This document shows positions 41,556-50,017 of a stretch of 64,000 nucleotides of DNA, piece after piece; positions within the stretch are counted from its first letter, which is position 1, and each line of letters opens with the position of its first letter. The DNA comes from Actinomycetes bacterium (GTDB lineage: Bacteria > Actinomycetota > Actinomycetes > Mycobacteriales > Mycobacteriaceae), in NCBI GenBank assembly GCA_023404955.1, contig JAEXZY010000034.1, forward strand, positions 78,701 through 142,700. The letters are read 5' to 3'. A program made the translations under genes and the position numbers. A model generated the notes under the pieces. That model was given only the letters and a program-made list of their open reading frames with translations, ran no database searches and was not told where the DNA came from.

Positions 41556-43276
41556 CCCGCACGGTCGCCGGTATCGACATCGGCAACCACACCACCGAGA
41601 TCGTGCTGGCCCGGGTGAACGGCAATGCGATCACGACGCTTTCCCACGGTCAGGCGCCCACCCGCGGCCGCAAAGGCAGCCATGATTCGCTGCAGGGCGC
41701 TGCTGCTCTGCTGCACAAGATCGAGGTCGAGGCCGGGGTCAGCGCTGAGGAGTTGTTGCTCTCCGCGTTGCGACCGGTCGACACCGCCACCGCGCCGATC
41801 CCGCCGGCGTACTCGCCGGCGGCGCCGGTGCGCAGCCTGCGCCGCCCGGATGCCAGCACCCCGGCGGGCGTGGGACACGCAGTGGGACAGCATGTTCGGC
41901 TCGCAGATCTCGGTTCGGCGCCGGTGGACGGTCCGATGATCGTGTCTGTCGACGCGGTCACGGATTTCGAGGTCGCCGCGCGCGAGATCGGTGAGGCGGT
42001 CGCCCGCGGATGGCACATCGCCGGGGTGGTGGCCGCGCAGGACGACGCCGTCCTGATCCGCAACCGCATCCCGGTCGACGTGCCGGTGGTCGACGAATGC
42101 GACGTCGACGGCGTCGCATCCGGTGCGCTGGTCGCCGTCGAGGTGGTCGAGCAGGGCCGCGCGTACCGGGCGATGGCCGACCCGATCGCACTCTCGGCGG
42201 CCCTCGGGCTGCCCGTCGCGAGTCTGTCCGACGTCGCCGAGTTCTGTCGGGAGCTGGCCGACGCGGCGGCGATCGCCGTCACCGCGCGGACGGAGGCGGT
42301 GCCACCGCCGGCGGCCGACGACGACTACGTCGAGATCCGCGTCGACGGCGCCACAGTGCGCTATACGCCCGCGCAGGCGCACGCCGTGTTGCGTCGCTCC
42401 GTGCCAGGCTCTGTGACAAGCGTTCGGCTGCAGTCCGTTCCGTCAGCGGCGCACGGTCTCGCGGTGCACGACGCGTTCTTCACCGACCTGGCGACGATCG
42501 ACAACGGGGCGTGGCTGCGGCGCGGTGTGGTGGACGCGCACGGGACCGTCGTCGCGCTGCTGGCCGCCGAGGAGGCCGCCGATGCCGCTGCGCAATTGAG
42601 CGAGCTGACCGGGAGGCCCGCGCGCACACTGGCGTCGGAGCCCGAGGCGGCAGCCTGGGGCGCGCGCACCACGCCGGGCTTCCCGCCGGGCGCGATGGTC
42701 TGCGATATCGGCGGCGGCACAGTCGATCTCATCGGCGCCGACGCGACCGTGGTGGCCGCAGGCGCGGGGGAGTCGATCACTGTGGCTATCGCGCAGGTGC
42801 TCGGCATCCCGCAGGCGCTGGCCGAGACGGTCAAGCGCACGCCCGCAGTGCGGGTGGAGGGTCCGCACGTCGCGCACGAGGAGGACGGCAGGCGGGTGTT
42901 TCTCGACGCGCCGGCATCGTCGGATGCGATCGGCCGACTGTGCACCCGGGGCAGCGCGGGCCTGGTGCCCTTCTCGAATCGCCTGGCCGCCGAGGAGTGG
43001 CGCAGCTTGCGGCTGGCGGTCAAGCAGGAGACCGTGGCGGCGAACATCGCGCGGTGTCTGATGGCGTTCGACGAGTCGCCTCCCGCACTGGTGCTGGCCG
43101 GCGGTGGCGCGCTGGACGACGAGCTGATGCGCACGGTCGCCGAGGCGCTGCGGCCCGCGCGCGTGGTCGTCGGCCGCGCGCACATCGACGGCGTGCACGG
43201 CCCGCGCTTCGCCGTCGCCCGTGGCCTGGTCGCCCTTTATGCCGACCAGACGCGAACTCGCGCGACACGCCGGTAG
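41552..43276 (+). CDS. Diol dehydratase reactivating factor, large subunit (DdrA/PduG-like)
   Basis: A 574-aa actin-fold ATPase that exchanges damaged cobalamin on the dehydratase. It has the N-terminal phosphate loop GIDIGNHTTEIVLA, a middle ASEPEAAAWGA, the second loop VCDIGGGTVDLIG, and the C-terminal LVLAGGGALDDE. The start is a TTG overlapping the previous stop (TTGA); no good ATG or GTG lies nearby in frame. A small reactivase subunit (PduH) was not found. The last few codons lie inside a dispersed palindromic repeat (43243-43302). Confidence 0.88.
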   Translation: MTRTVAGIDIGNHTTEIVLARVNGNAITTLSHGQAPTRGRKGSHDSLQGAAALLHKIEVEAGVSAEELLLSALRPVDTATAPIPPAYSPAAPVRSLRRPDASTPAGVGHAVGQHVRLADLGSAPVDGPMIVSVDAVTDFEVAAREIGEAVARGWHIAGVVAAQDDAVLIRNRIPVDVPVVDECDVDGVASGALVAVEVVEQGRAYRAMADPIALSAALGLPVASLSDVAEFCRELADAAAIAVTARTEAVPPPAADDDYVEIRVDGATVRYTPAQAHAVLRRSVPGSVTSVRLQSVPSAAHGLAVHDAFFTDLATIDNGAWLRRGVVDAHGTVVALLAAEEAADAAAQLSELTGRPARTLASEPEAAAWGARTTPGFPPGAMVCDIGGGTVDLIGADATVVAAGAGESITVAIAQVLGIPQALAETVKRTPAVRVEGPHVAHEEDGRRVFLDAPASSDAIGRLCTRGSAGLVPFSNRLAAEEWRSLRLAVKQETVAANIARCLMAFDESPPALVLAGGGALDDELMRTVAEALRPARVVVGRAHIDGVHGPRFAVARGLVALYADQTRTRATRR

Positions 43277-43302
43277 AACACTCGAGTCTGCGTCTCCTCG
43301 CG
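43243..43302. repeat. Dispersed palindromic repeat, copy A
   Basis: Left arm CCAGACGCGAACTCG and right arm ACTCGAGTCTGCGTCT form an imperfect inverted repeat. It covers the end and stop of the reactivase gene and the space before the convergent hydrolase. Related copies are at 43997, 45041 and 59014. Confidence 0.75.
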
Positions 43303-43308
43303 GGGTTG

Positions 43309-43950
43309 TTACTGCCGCGCAGGAAGCGGCAGGCGTGCGATCGCGTGGGCGATGTGGCCGCGCCAATGGGTGGGTTCGATGCGATGAACCGCCGTACCGT
43401 CAAATGCGCTGGAGATCACGACGTCTGGGGTGATCTCGGCAAGGACACGCAAACTCGCAGCGATCGTGGCGGCATCGGCGGGCGTGTGGAAGCTCTCGAT
43501 GTAACCGCCGCGCCATTCACCGTCAACCCGGAACAGCGTGTCGCCGGTGAACAGGTACCGGCCCTCGGCGCCGGGTACCAGGTAGCAGACGCTGCCCGGT
43601 GAATGGCCCGGCGTCGGGATGATCTCGATGCCGTTGGCGTCGACGTAGCGGCCCGTCACCGGCACGTCGACGTGGTGGTGTCGGCTGATCTCGGCGAGAT
43701 CCCCGGTCGGTGCGTGCAGTGTCGAGCCGAACCGTTCCGCGATGCGCGCGAGCATCGGGCCGGCCTCGTCGCGATGGCTCAGGTAATGGTGGCGGACACC
43801 GCCGAGCGCGTCGAGTCCGTCGAAGTCGGCATCGGTGGCCGGTGAGTAGAACAGGATGTTCGCCGGCGTCCACAGGTACGCGTGGGTGGTCAGCCCGGGA
43901 AATGGTGAGTCGGTGCGGGTTTCGTAGAGGTCGCTCAGTACACGTTGCAT
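43309..43950 (-). CDS. Metallo-beta-lactamase-fold hydrolase
   Basis: A 213-aa MBL-fold protein. Metal-site segments: YLSHRDEAGP in place of the usual HxHxDH, TPGHSPGSVCYLV and FTGDTLF. The first site is degenerate (HRDEAG), so one metal site may be altered. The start at 43950 (MQRVLSD) was taken as the first ATG after an in-frame leader lacking a ribosome site. The substrate is unknown. Confidence 0.78.
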   Translation of the reverse strand: MQRVLSDLYETRTDSPFPGLTTHAYLWTPANILFYSPATDADFDGLDALGGVRHHYLSHRDEAGPMLARIAERFGSTLHAPTGDLAEISRHHHVDVPVTGRYVDANGIEIIPTPGHSPGSVCYLVPGAEGRYLFTGDTLFRVDGEWRGGYIESFHTPADAATIAASLRVLAEITPDVVISSAFDGTAVHRIEPTHWRGHIAHAIARLPLPARQ

Positions 43951-43996
43951 GCCACAAGGCTGCAACCTCAACGATGCTTCAGGTCAAGTAGTTCTG

Positions 43997-44056
43997 GCGA
44001 GCAGACACGAACTCGAGTGAATCGCCGAGGGAACACTCGAGTTTGTGTCTGTTCGC
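43997..44056. repeat. Dispersed palindromic repeat, copy B
   Basis: GCGAGCAGACACGAACTCGA on the left pairs with TCGAGTTTGTGTCTGTTCGC on the right, with about 20 bases between them. It lies between the MBL hydrolase start and the oxidoreductase stop. Confidence 0.8.
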
Positions 44057-44073
44057 GAAAGGAGGTGAGCCCC

Positions 44074-44946
44074 TCAGATCTCGGCGAGCGCCTTGACCGC
44101 CGGGGCGATGCTGTCGATCCACGCCGCCGGAGAACCGTTGGGCGGGAACACGATCACCTCGTCGATACCGAGCTTGGCGTAGTCGGCTGCCGCGGCGACG
44201 AACTCGTCGCGGGTATCCGGGGCAGGGCTGAGGTCGTTGATCATGATGGTCTTGCGGATGGTGTCGTAGTCGCGGCCCACGTCGTCGCAATGTCCACGCA
44301 GCACCCGCAGCTTGTGGGCGACCTCGTCGGGGGAGGTGCCGAACAGGTTGCATGCGTCGCCGTACTGGGCGACCAGTCGCAGCGTCTTACGCTCCCCGCT
44401 GCCGCCGATCAACACCTTCGGCTTGTTGATCGGCTGCGGATTACACAGCGTCTCCTCGAGGCGGTAGTGCTTGCCGTGGAACGGGCCGTTGTTCTCCGGG
44501 TCCCACATCTGGTCGCAGATCTGGATCGTTTCCTCGAGTCGCTCGAACCGCTCGGCCAGCGGCGGGTAGGGCACACCCAGGCCGAGGTGCTCGCGCTCGA
44601 ACCAGGCTGCGCCGATGCCCAGCACCGCGCGGCCGCCCGACAGCACGTCGACGGTCGTCACCGTCTTGGCGAGCAAGCCAGGGTGCCGGTAGGTCACGCC
44701 GGTGACGAGCAAGCCGAGGCTGATCCGCGACGTGTGGCCGGCGAGATAGCCGAGCAGCGTGTAGCCCTCGAGCATGTTGGCTTCGGCGGGCAGGCCGGTC
44801 GGCTCGATCTGGAAGTAGTGGTCCATGAACCACAGGGAGGTCGCGCCGGCGTTCTCTGCCGCGGCGCCGGCGCGGGCGAGTTCGGGTCCGATGGCCGTCG
44901 TGCCGCCGTCGATGTCGAGGATCGGAATGCTGAGTCCTAGGTCCAT
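44074..44946 (-). CDS. LLM-class F420-dependent oxidoreductase
   Basis: A 290-aa TIM-barrel luciferase-like enzyme: SLWFMDHYF, SRISLGLLVTGVTYRHPGLLAK, SGGRAVLGIGAAWFEREH and PKVLIGGSGERKTLRLVAQY. The pattern fits mycobacterial F420-dependent members, which reduce or oxidise unknown small molecules. ATG 44946 is chosen; a longer frame upstream runs into repeat copy C. Confidence 0.85.
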   Translation of the reverse strand: MDLGLSIPILDIDGGTTAIGPELARAGAAAENAGATSLWFMDHYFQIEPTGLPAEANMLEGYTLLGYLAGHTSRISLGLLVTGVTYRHPGLLAKTVTTVDVLSGGRAVLGIGAAWFEREHLGLGVPYPPLAERFERLEETIQICDQMWDPENNGPFHGKHYRLEETLCNPQPINKPKVLIGGSGERKTLRLVAQYGDACNLFGTSPDEVAHKLRVLRGHCDDVGRDYDTIRKTIMINDLSPAPDTRDEFVAAAADYAKLGIDEVIVFPPNGSPAAWIDSIAPAVKALAEI

Positions 44947-45040
44947 GTTCGGAAACAAGGCGACGGCGGGGCACACGATTCCCGTCTGGCAGCAACTCGA
45001 CGGTGCCTCCCAAAACAGCCAGTGGCGCCAACCCAGCCTC

Positions 45041-45102
45041 CGCGACCAGACATGAACTCGCGCGACACGCCGCCACAACACTCGAGTTCGCGTCTGCTCG
45101 CG
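45041..45102. repeat. Dispersed palindromic repeat, copy C
   Basis: Left arm CCAGACATGAACTCGCG and right arm CTCGAGTTCGCGTCTGCTCG. It lies between the oxidoreductase gene and the ligase gene and is very similar to copy A, including the GCGACACGCC middle. Confidence 0.8.
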
Positions 45103-45112
45103 CGAAGAACGA

Positions 45113-46183
45113 TCAGGTCCCGCCGAGGCCGGGGACGATGTCGTCGAGGCGGAACGTCACCGGCCGGTCGATCTGGTCGAACGTGCACGAGCGCGGCTCG
45201 CGGTCGGGCCGCCACCGGTTGAACTGCGCCATGTGCCGGAAGCGCGTCCCCTCCATGTGTTCGTAGCGCACTTCCACGACGCGCTCCGGACGCAGCGGCA
45301 CGAACGACAAATCCTTGCCCGCGTTCCATCGCGAGCCGCCGCCGTGGCGGCGCACCACATCGGGGTCGACGTGCGCGGCCCAGTTCCACGGGTGCTCGTC
45401 GAATGTCGTTACCAGGGGCTGCAATTCGGTGAGCAGTGCTCGCCGTCGCGCCATCGGGAACGCGCCGATGACACCGACCGACGCCAGCGATCCGTCGGCT
45501 GCGTAGAGGCCGAGTAGCAGCGAGCCGATCGCGTCCGGCCCCGACTTGTGCAGCCGGTACCCGGCGACGACGCAGTCGGCGGTGCGCTGATGCTTGATCT
45601 TGAACATCACGCGCTTGTCGGGCTGATAGGTGACCTCCGGCGGTTTGGCGACGACGCCGTCGAGCCCGGCCCCCTCGAACGCCGAGAACCAGCCGCGGGC
45701 GGTGTCCAGATCAGTGGTCGCCGGTGTTACGTGAAACACCGGTCCCGCCGTGGCCAGCACGTCGACCAGCGCGGCTCTCCGGTCAGAGAACGGTCGCCCA
45801 GTCAGGTCCTCGTCACCGAGGGCCAGCAGATCGAACGCGATGAACGAGGCCGGTGTCTGTGAGGCCAGCATTCGCACCCGCGAGGCGGCCGGGTGCAGCC
45901 GCAGCTGCAGCGCCTCGAAATCCAGGCCGTTCCTGGTGGCGATGACGATCTCGCCGTCGATCACGCACCGCGGCGGCAGTTCGGTTCGTGCAGCGTCGGC
46001 GAGCTCCGGGAAGTAGCGCGTCATCGGCCGTCCATTGCGGCTGCCGAGTTCGACGTCGTCGCCGTCGCGGAACAGGATCGACCTGAACCCGTCCCACTTC
46101 GGCTCGTACCAGGCGCCGGGTGGGATCTCGGGGACCGACTTCGCCAGCATCGGCGAGATCGGCGGCATGACGGGCAGCTGCAC
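45113..46183 (-). CDS. ligC2: ATP-dependent DNA ligase, LigC type (LigC2)
   Basis: A 356-aa ligase with nucleotidyl lysine K29 in WYEPKWDGFRS, then motif III-like FIAFDLLALG, motif IV EGAGLDGVVAK and motif V FKIKHQRTADC, followed by an OB domain. No polymerase or nuclease domain is attached. M. smegmatis has two LigC proteins used in backup end joining or excision repair. The second copy in this window is at 50018. Confidence 0.9.
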   Translation of the reverse strand: MQLPVMPPISPMLAKSVPEIPPGAWYEPKWDGFRSILFRDGDDVELGSRNGRPMTRYFPELADAARTELPPRCVIDGEIVIATRNGLDFEALQLRLHPAASRVRMLASQTPASFIAFDLLALGDEDLTGRPFSDRRAALVDVLATAGPVFHVTPATTDLDTARGWFSAFEGAGLDGVVAKPPEVTYQPDKRVMFKIKHQRTADCVVAGYRLHKSGPDAIGSLLLGLYAADGSLASVGVIGAFPMARRRALLTELQPLVTTFDEHPWNWAAHVDPDVVRRHGGGSRWNAGKDLSFVPLRPERVVEVRYEHMEGTRFRHMAQFNRWRPDREPRSCTFDQIDRPVTFRLDDIVPGLGGT

Positions 46184-46213
46184 CCGCCCAGTGTGGCCGA
46201 CGGGCCCGAGGCG

Positions 46214-47746
46214 CTACTTCTTGCGCCCCACCAACGCGTCGACGGGGTCCGGTGCGCCGTCACGATCCTTGACCACCCGGTAGGCGGCAAACCCGACGAC
46301 CAGGGTCAGCACCACGAAGATCAGCGCGAAGTACTGCAGGAACAGCGAGTCGCCGGCCGGGTTGTAGACCTCCTGGCGCGGCCAGCCGATGTTGATCACG
46401 AGCAGCGCGCCCATCACGACGGCGATCAGGTTGACCGGGATGCCCCAGCGGCCGAGGTCCATGACCGGCTTCCCGTGCGACAGGCTGGTCCCGCGCAGGC
46501 GGTGAACGAGGGCGGGCACAGTGACCATCAGGTAGGCGAGGTAGACGATGACCACCGACACCGACGCTATCGCGGCGAACACGCTGGCCTGACCGAGATT
46601 GACCAGCAGCACCAGGATGGCGAGCAGGCTGACCGAGATGCCGGTGATTACGGGGGTTCCCGTCCGTTTGTTGACCTTCGCGAGGAACGAGCCGAAGGGC
46701 AGCCGGTTGTCGCGGGCCATCGAGAACATCACCCGGGAGGCCGACGCCTGGATCGCGAGCGTCGCCGAGAAGATCGCGACGGCGACCAGGCCCAGCAGCG
46801 TCTTGCCGAGCCACGTGTCGAGCTGGCTCTCGATCACCCAGGCCATGCCGCCGTGGGCGAGGTCGTCGCCGAGTTCGGGGGCCGACATCAGCGCCGCCAA
46901 GATCATCAGACCGCCACCGATAAAGGACACGAGCAGCGCCGTGACGATCGCCTTCGGCGCGGTCCGCCGCGGGTCTCGGGTCTCCTCGGAAAGCTCGGCG
47001 GCGCTGTCGAACCCGTACATCACGTACGCGGCCATCAGCATCGACGCCAGCAACGCCGGCAGGTACTGCACGCCGGTGCCGTGGCCGCCGGTGTCCAGCA
47101 CGGCCTGGGCAGGGGTGCGCTCGGCGGTCAGGAACATCGCACCGACGATCAAGATGACGCCGACGATCTCCAGCGTCACCCCGGTGACAGTGATGCGCGC
47201 CATGAACCGCACGCCGGCGGCGCTGATGATCGTGCAGAGCACGATCGTGACCGCGCCCAGAATGATGCCGTTGGTGGCGCCGTCCACCGACAGCGGATCC
47301 ATGTCCTCGCCGACGAGTTGGAATCCACTCCAGATGGGCGGCAGCACGGTCTGCATCGCGATGGCCAGCGCCGCGATCGACACGATGTAGCCGATCAGCA
47401 TGAACCAGCCGGCGAACCAGCCGATCGCATTGCCGGCCAGCCGCCGGGACCACTGGTAGATCGCGCCGGCCACCGGGAACTTGCCGGACAGCTCGGCGAA
47501 CACCAGGCAGACGCAGAACTGGCAGATGAACACGATGGGCCAGGTGAAGAAGAACGCCGGCCCGCCGAGGGCGAAGCCGAGGGGGAAGAACGCGAACACC
47601 GTGGTCAGGATCGACACGAACGAGAATCCGGCCGCGAACGAGGCGTACCCGCCGATGCCGCGGTGCAGCTCCTGGGTGTAGCCGAGTTCCTCCAGCGTGG
47701 AGGCGTCCTCCGCGGTGGAAATGTGGGGGTCGTAGCCAGCGGTCAT
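46214..47746 (-). CDS. APC-family amino acid permease
   Basis: A 510-aa transporter with about 12 hydrophobic segments. The APC signature is around FAELSGKFPVAGAIYQWSRR and AAYVMYGFDSAAELSEETRDPRR. The ATG at 47746 has AGGAG upstream. It is distinct from the permease at 37438. The substrate is probably an amino acid or amine, as in the GabP/BAT1 group. It is not coupled to its neighbours. Confidence 0.85.
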   Translation of the reverse strand: MTAGYDPHISTAEDASTLEELGYTQELHRGIGGYASFAAGFSFVSILTTVFAFFPLGFALGGPAFFFTWPIVFICQFCVCLVFAELSGKFPVAGAIYQWSRRLAGNAIGWFAGWFMLIGYIVSIAALAIAMQTVLPPIWSGFQLVGEDMDPLSVDGATNGIILGAVTIVLCTIISAAGVRFMARITVTGVTLEIVGVILIVGAMFLTAERTPAQAVLDTGGHGTGVQYLPALLASMLMAAYVMYGFDSAAELSEETRDPRRTAPKAIVTALLVSFIGGGLMILAALMSAPELGDDLAHGGMAWVIESQLDTWLGKTLLGLVAVAIFSATLAIQASASRVMFSMARDNRLPFGSFLAKVNKRTGTPVITGISVSLLAILVLLVNLGQASVFAAIASVSVVIVYLAYLMVTVPALVHRLRGTSLSHGKPVMDLGRWGIPVNLIAVVMGALLVINIGWPRQEVYNPAGDSLFLQYFALIFVVLTLVVGFAAYRVVKDRDGAPDPVDALVGRKK

Positions 47747-47867
47747 GGCGCTCCTGACATGAGACATTCCTGTCGTGCGACAGAAATGTACGAAGCGATC
47801 GTGTGCTGGCCGTTTCAGTTGTGTCACGGCTGTGTGACCACAGCCTGGACGGGCCACAATCGACTGC

Positions 47868-48872
47868 ATGCCGCCCGGTCATGATCTCGCGCAGACCGTC
47901 GCCGCGCTCGATGACTGCGCCGACGAGGCGAGCTTGCGCACGGAGATAGAGCGTGCAACGGCCGGCCTGACCCGACGGCCCGAGCGAACGCAGGCATGGT
48001 CGGCGGTGCTGCGTCGCGCCGTCGCAGCCGGGGTGCGGTTGGTGGAACCGGCGAACTGGAGCTGGGTGGTGTCGGGCAGCGTGGCCCGCGGAGAAGCCGT
48101 GCCGGGTTCCGACGTCGAGACGATGGTGATCCTCGGCGACGGGATCGAGGATGCCGACAAAGTGGAGCTGCTGGCGCGCGCGGCGCAGGTGCACGCGCTG
48201 TTGGAGCGCTGCGGGGTGTCCGGTGACGCCAACGGCGTACTGGCCAGCCGCCCGCGGTTCTGCCGCAGGCAGCGCAGCTGGGCCGAGGGCATCGAGCGGT
48301 GGGCGAGCGAACCCGAGCGGGACCGGGGGGTGGTGATGACCGGGTTGATGGCCGATGCTGCGGCGGTGTCGGGGCCCGAGGACGCGTTGCGGGTGTCGGC
48401 GGTCGCCGCGGTGAGCCGGCACTACGCGGTGCGCCAGGCGATGCTGCAGGACGCAACCGCGGTGCGGGCGTCGGTGCCGTCGCGGCTGCGAGTGTTCGTC
48501 AGCGCCGGGGACGCTGTCGACGTCAAGCGCGCCGTGCTCGATCCGGTGGTCAAGATCGCGCGGTGGGCGGCGTTGTCGGTCGGCTCGACCGCGCTGCCCA
48601 CCGGCGAGCGCCTGACCGACGGTGCGGCCGGTGGGGCGCTGGACGACGACGACGCGGCGACGCTGCGCGAGTGCCACCAGTGGTTGGTGCGGTTCCGATG
48701 GCAGGGCCGCGTGGCAGACCAGCAGGCCGGTCGGGCGGGTGGGGACGTGATTGTGCTCGGAGATCTCTCCCCGCAGGATCGCGCAGCGCTGCGAAGCGTC
48801 GCCCGCGAGGTGTCCGGGGTGATGCGCAAGATGTCCTACCTGTCGTCGATCTCGGCGTTCGCCGAGCACTAG
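47868..48872 (+). CDS. Nucleotidyltransferase-like protein (DUF294/GlnD-type)
   Basis: A 334-aa protein with a nucleotidyltransferase signature SGSVARGEAVPGSDVE (about 69-84), matching the G-S-x(n)-D-h-[DE] pattern of the Pol-beta superfamily. A helical C-terminal region follows, including VDVKRAVLDPVVKIARWAAL, similar to DUF294-type proteins. The partner and substrate are unknown. The Fic gene follows five bases later, which suggests co-expression. Confidence 0.68.
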   Translation: MPPGHDLAQTVAALDDCADEASLRTEIERATAGLTRRPERTQAWSAVLRRAVAAGVRLVEPANWSWVVSGSVARGEAVPGSDVETMVILGDGIEDADKVELLARAAQVHALLERCGVSGDANGVLASRPRFCRRQRSWAEGIERWASEPERDRGVVMTGLMADAAAVSGPEDALRVSAVAAVSRHYAVRQAMLQDATAVRASVPSRLRVFVSAGDAVDVKRAVLDPVVKIARWAALSVGSTALPTGERLTDGAAGGALDDDDAATLRECHQWLVRFRWQGRVADQQAGRAGGDVIVLGDLSPQDRAALRSVAREVSGVMRKMSYLSSISAFAEH

Positions 48873-48877
48873 CACCG

Positions 48878-49648
48878 ATGCACCCCGAAACACACGTCGT
48901 CGCGACCACGGTGGCTGTGCACCGCATCGAGGGATGGCGCCCCGACGACGAGCACCTCGCCGCACTCACCGCGATCACGCGGGGCGAGCTCCGCTGCGAC
49001 GACCACCTGGCCGCCTACCGGAACCGGCACTCACCGCCGGTTCCGCAGCGCAGACGATGGCGGATAGGGCGACCCGCGCCCTACTTGATCCCGGGAACGA
49101 CATTGCTGCGCAACGAGTTCGGGGTTGTCAACGCTGACGTCCTGGCCGACCTGGAGTACATGACGTCCGCGGCGCGGATGGTGCAGTGGCTGTGCGGGCA
49201 GCCCGCCGACCAACCGCTCGACGTCCGCATCATCCACCGGCACCTGTTCGGCGAAGCCTACGCCTGGGCCGGACGCTACCGAACCGTGGAATTACGCCGC
49301 GGCAAGCAGTCTTTCGGACCGGTGTCGACGATCGGCGACGCGATCGCGGCAATCCATGACCGGGCGCGGACGCTGGCCGGCGAAGCTCACGATGCACCGC
49401 GGCTGGCCTACGAGCTCGCCCGAATCTACGCTGACTACAACCAAATTCACCCGTTTCGGGAGGGGAACGGGCGCACCGGCGCACTGCTTCTGCTCGGCAT
49501 CGCGGCGCGCTGCGGACGTCGCCTCGACTTCACCGGAATCGAGCGTGCCGACTGGTATGCCGCGGCGATCGACAGCATGCCGCTGCGCCGCGACGGCCAG
49601 GCGAGCCACCGCCCGTTTCTGTATCTACTGAACGACGCGGTGCGATGA
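48878..49648 (+). CDS. Fic-family protein (AMP-transferase type)
   Basis: A 256-aa protein with the intact Fic motif HPFREGNGRT (about 191-200), preceded by RIYADYNQI. Such proteins usually transfer AMP from ATP to target hydroxyls. I did not see the inhibitory [ST]xxxE[GN] motif in either end, nor a small antitoxin gene next to it. ATG 48878 is five bases after the upstream nucleotidyltransferase-like gene. Confidence 0.85.
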   Translation: MHPETHVVATTVAVHRIEGWRPDDEHLAALTAITRGELRCDDHLAAYRNRHSPPVPQRRRWRIGRPAPYLIPGTTLLRNEFGVVNADVLADLEYMTSAARMVQWLCGQPADQPLDVRIIHRHLFGEAYAWAGRYRTVELRRGKQSFGPVSTIGDAIAAIHDRARTLAGEAHDAPRLAYELARIYADYNQIHPFREGNGRTGALLLLGIAARCGRRLDFTGIERADWYAAAIDSMPLRRDGQASHRPFLYLLNDAVR

Positions 49649-49663
49649 GTGCATCATGGAGGC

Positions 49664-49984
49664 ATGATCCGATTCGCTGTGGGCGTGCCGGTGGCCGTTC
49701 TGCTGGCGGCGCCGGCTGCTGCCGAACCGGGTTCGGCGGCCGCCGTCATCGACGAACTGAAGGATCAGGGATACGACGTCGCGATCAACTGGGTCAGCGG
49801 CATCAGTAGCCGTCCGCTGTCGGAGTGCCGCGCGGTCGGCGTGCACAACCCCGATCTGACCGGCCCGCCACCGGAAACCTTCACGACGGTGTATGTCGAC
49901 GTGTCCTGCCCCAACGACCACGACGACGGGGGCGTCTGGATCGAGGGTGGCCCGGGCGGGATCGGGATCGGCATCTCGAACTGA
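49664..49984 (+). CDS. Small secreted protein
   Basis: A 106-aa protein with a short signal peptide (MIRFAVGVPVAVLLAAPAAA) and a mature domain with two cysteines (LSECRAVGVHNP and VDVSCPND). GGAGG lies just before ATG 49664; the upstream ATG at 49649 lacks one. Small mycobacterial exported proteins of this size with no known role are common. Confidence 0.7.
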   Translation: MIRFAVGVPVAVLLAAPAAAEPGSAAAVIDELKDQGYDVAINWVSGISSRPLSECRAVGVHNPDLTGPPPETFTTVYVDVSCPNDHDDGGVWIEGGPGGIGIGISN

Positions 49985-50017
49985 GCGCGATGAGATTGTC
50001 TGGGTACACGGGTCTAC

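Noticed and set aside
46260..48965. 901-codon open frame on the minus strand
   Set aside because: It runs antisense or out of frame across three well-supported genes and its product is Arg/Pro/Gly-rich with no domain; an artefact of high GC.
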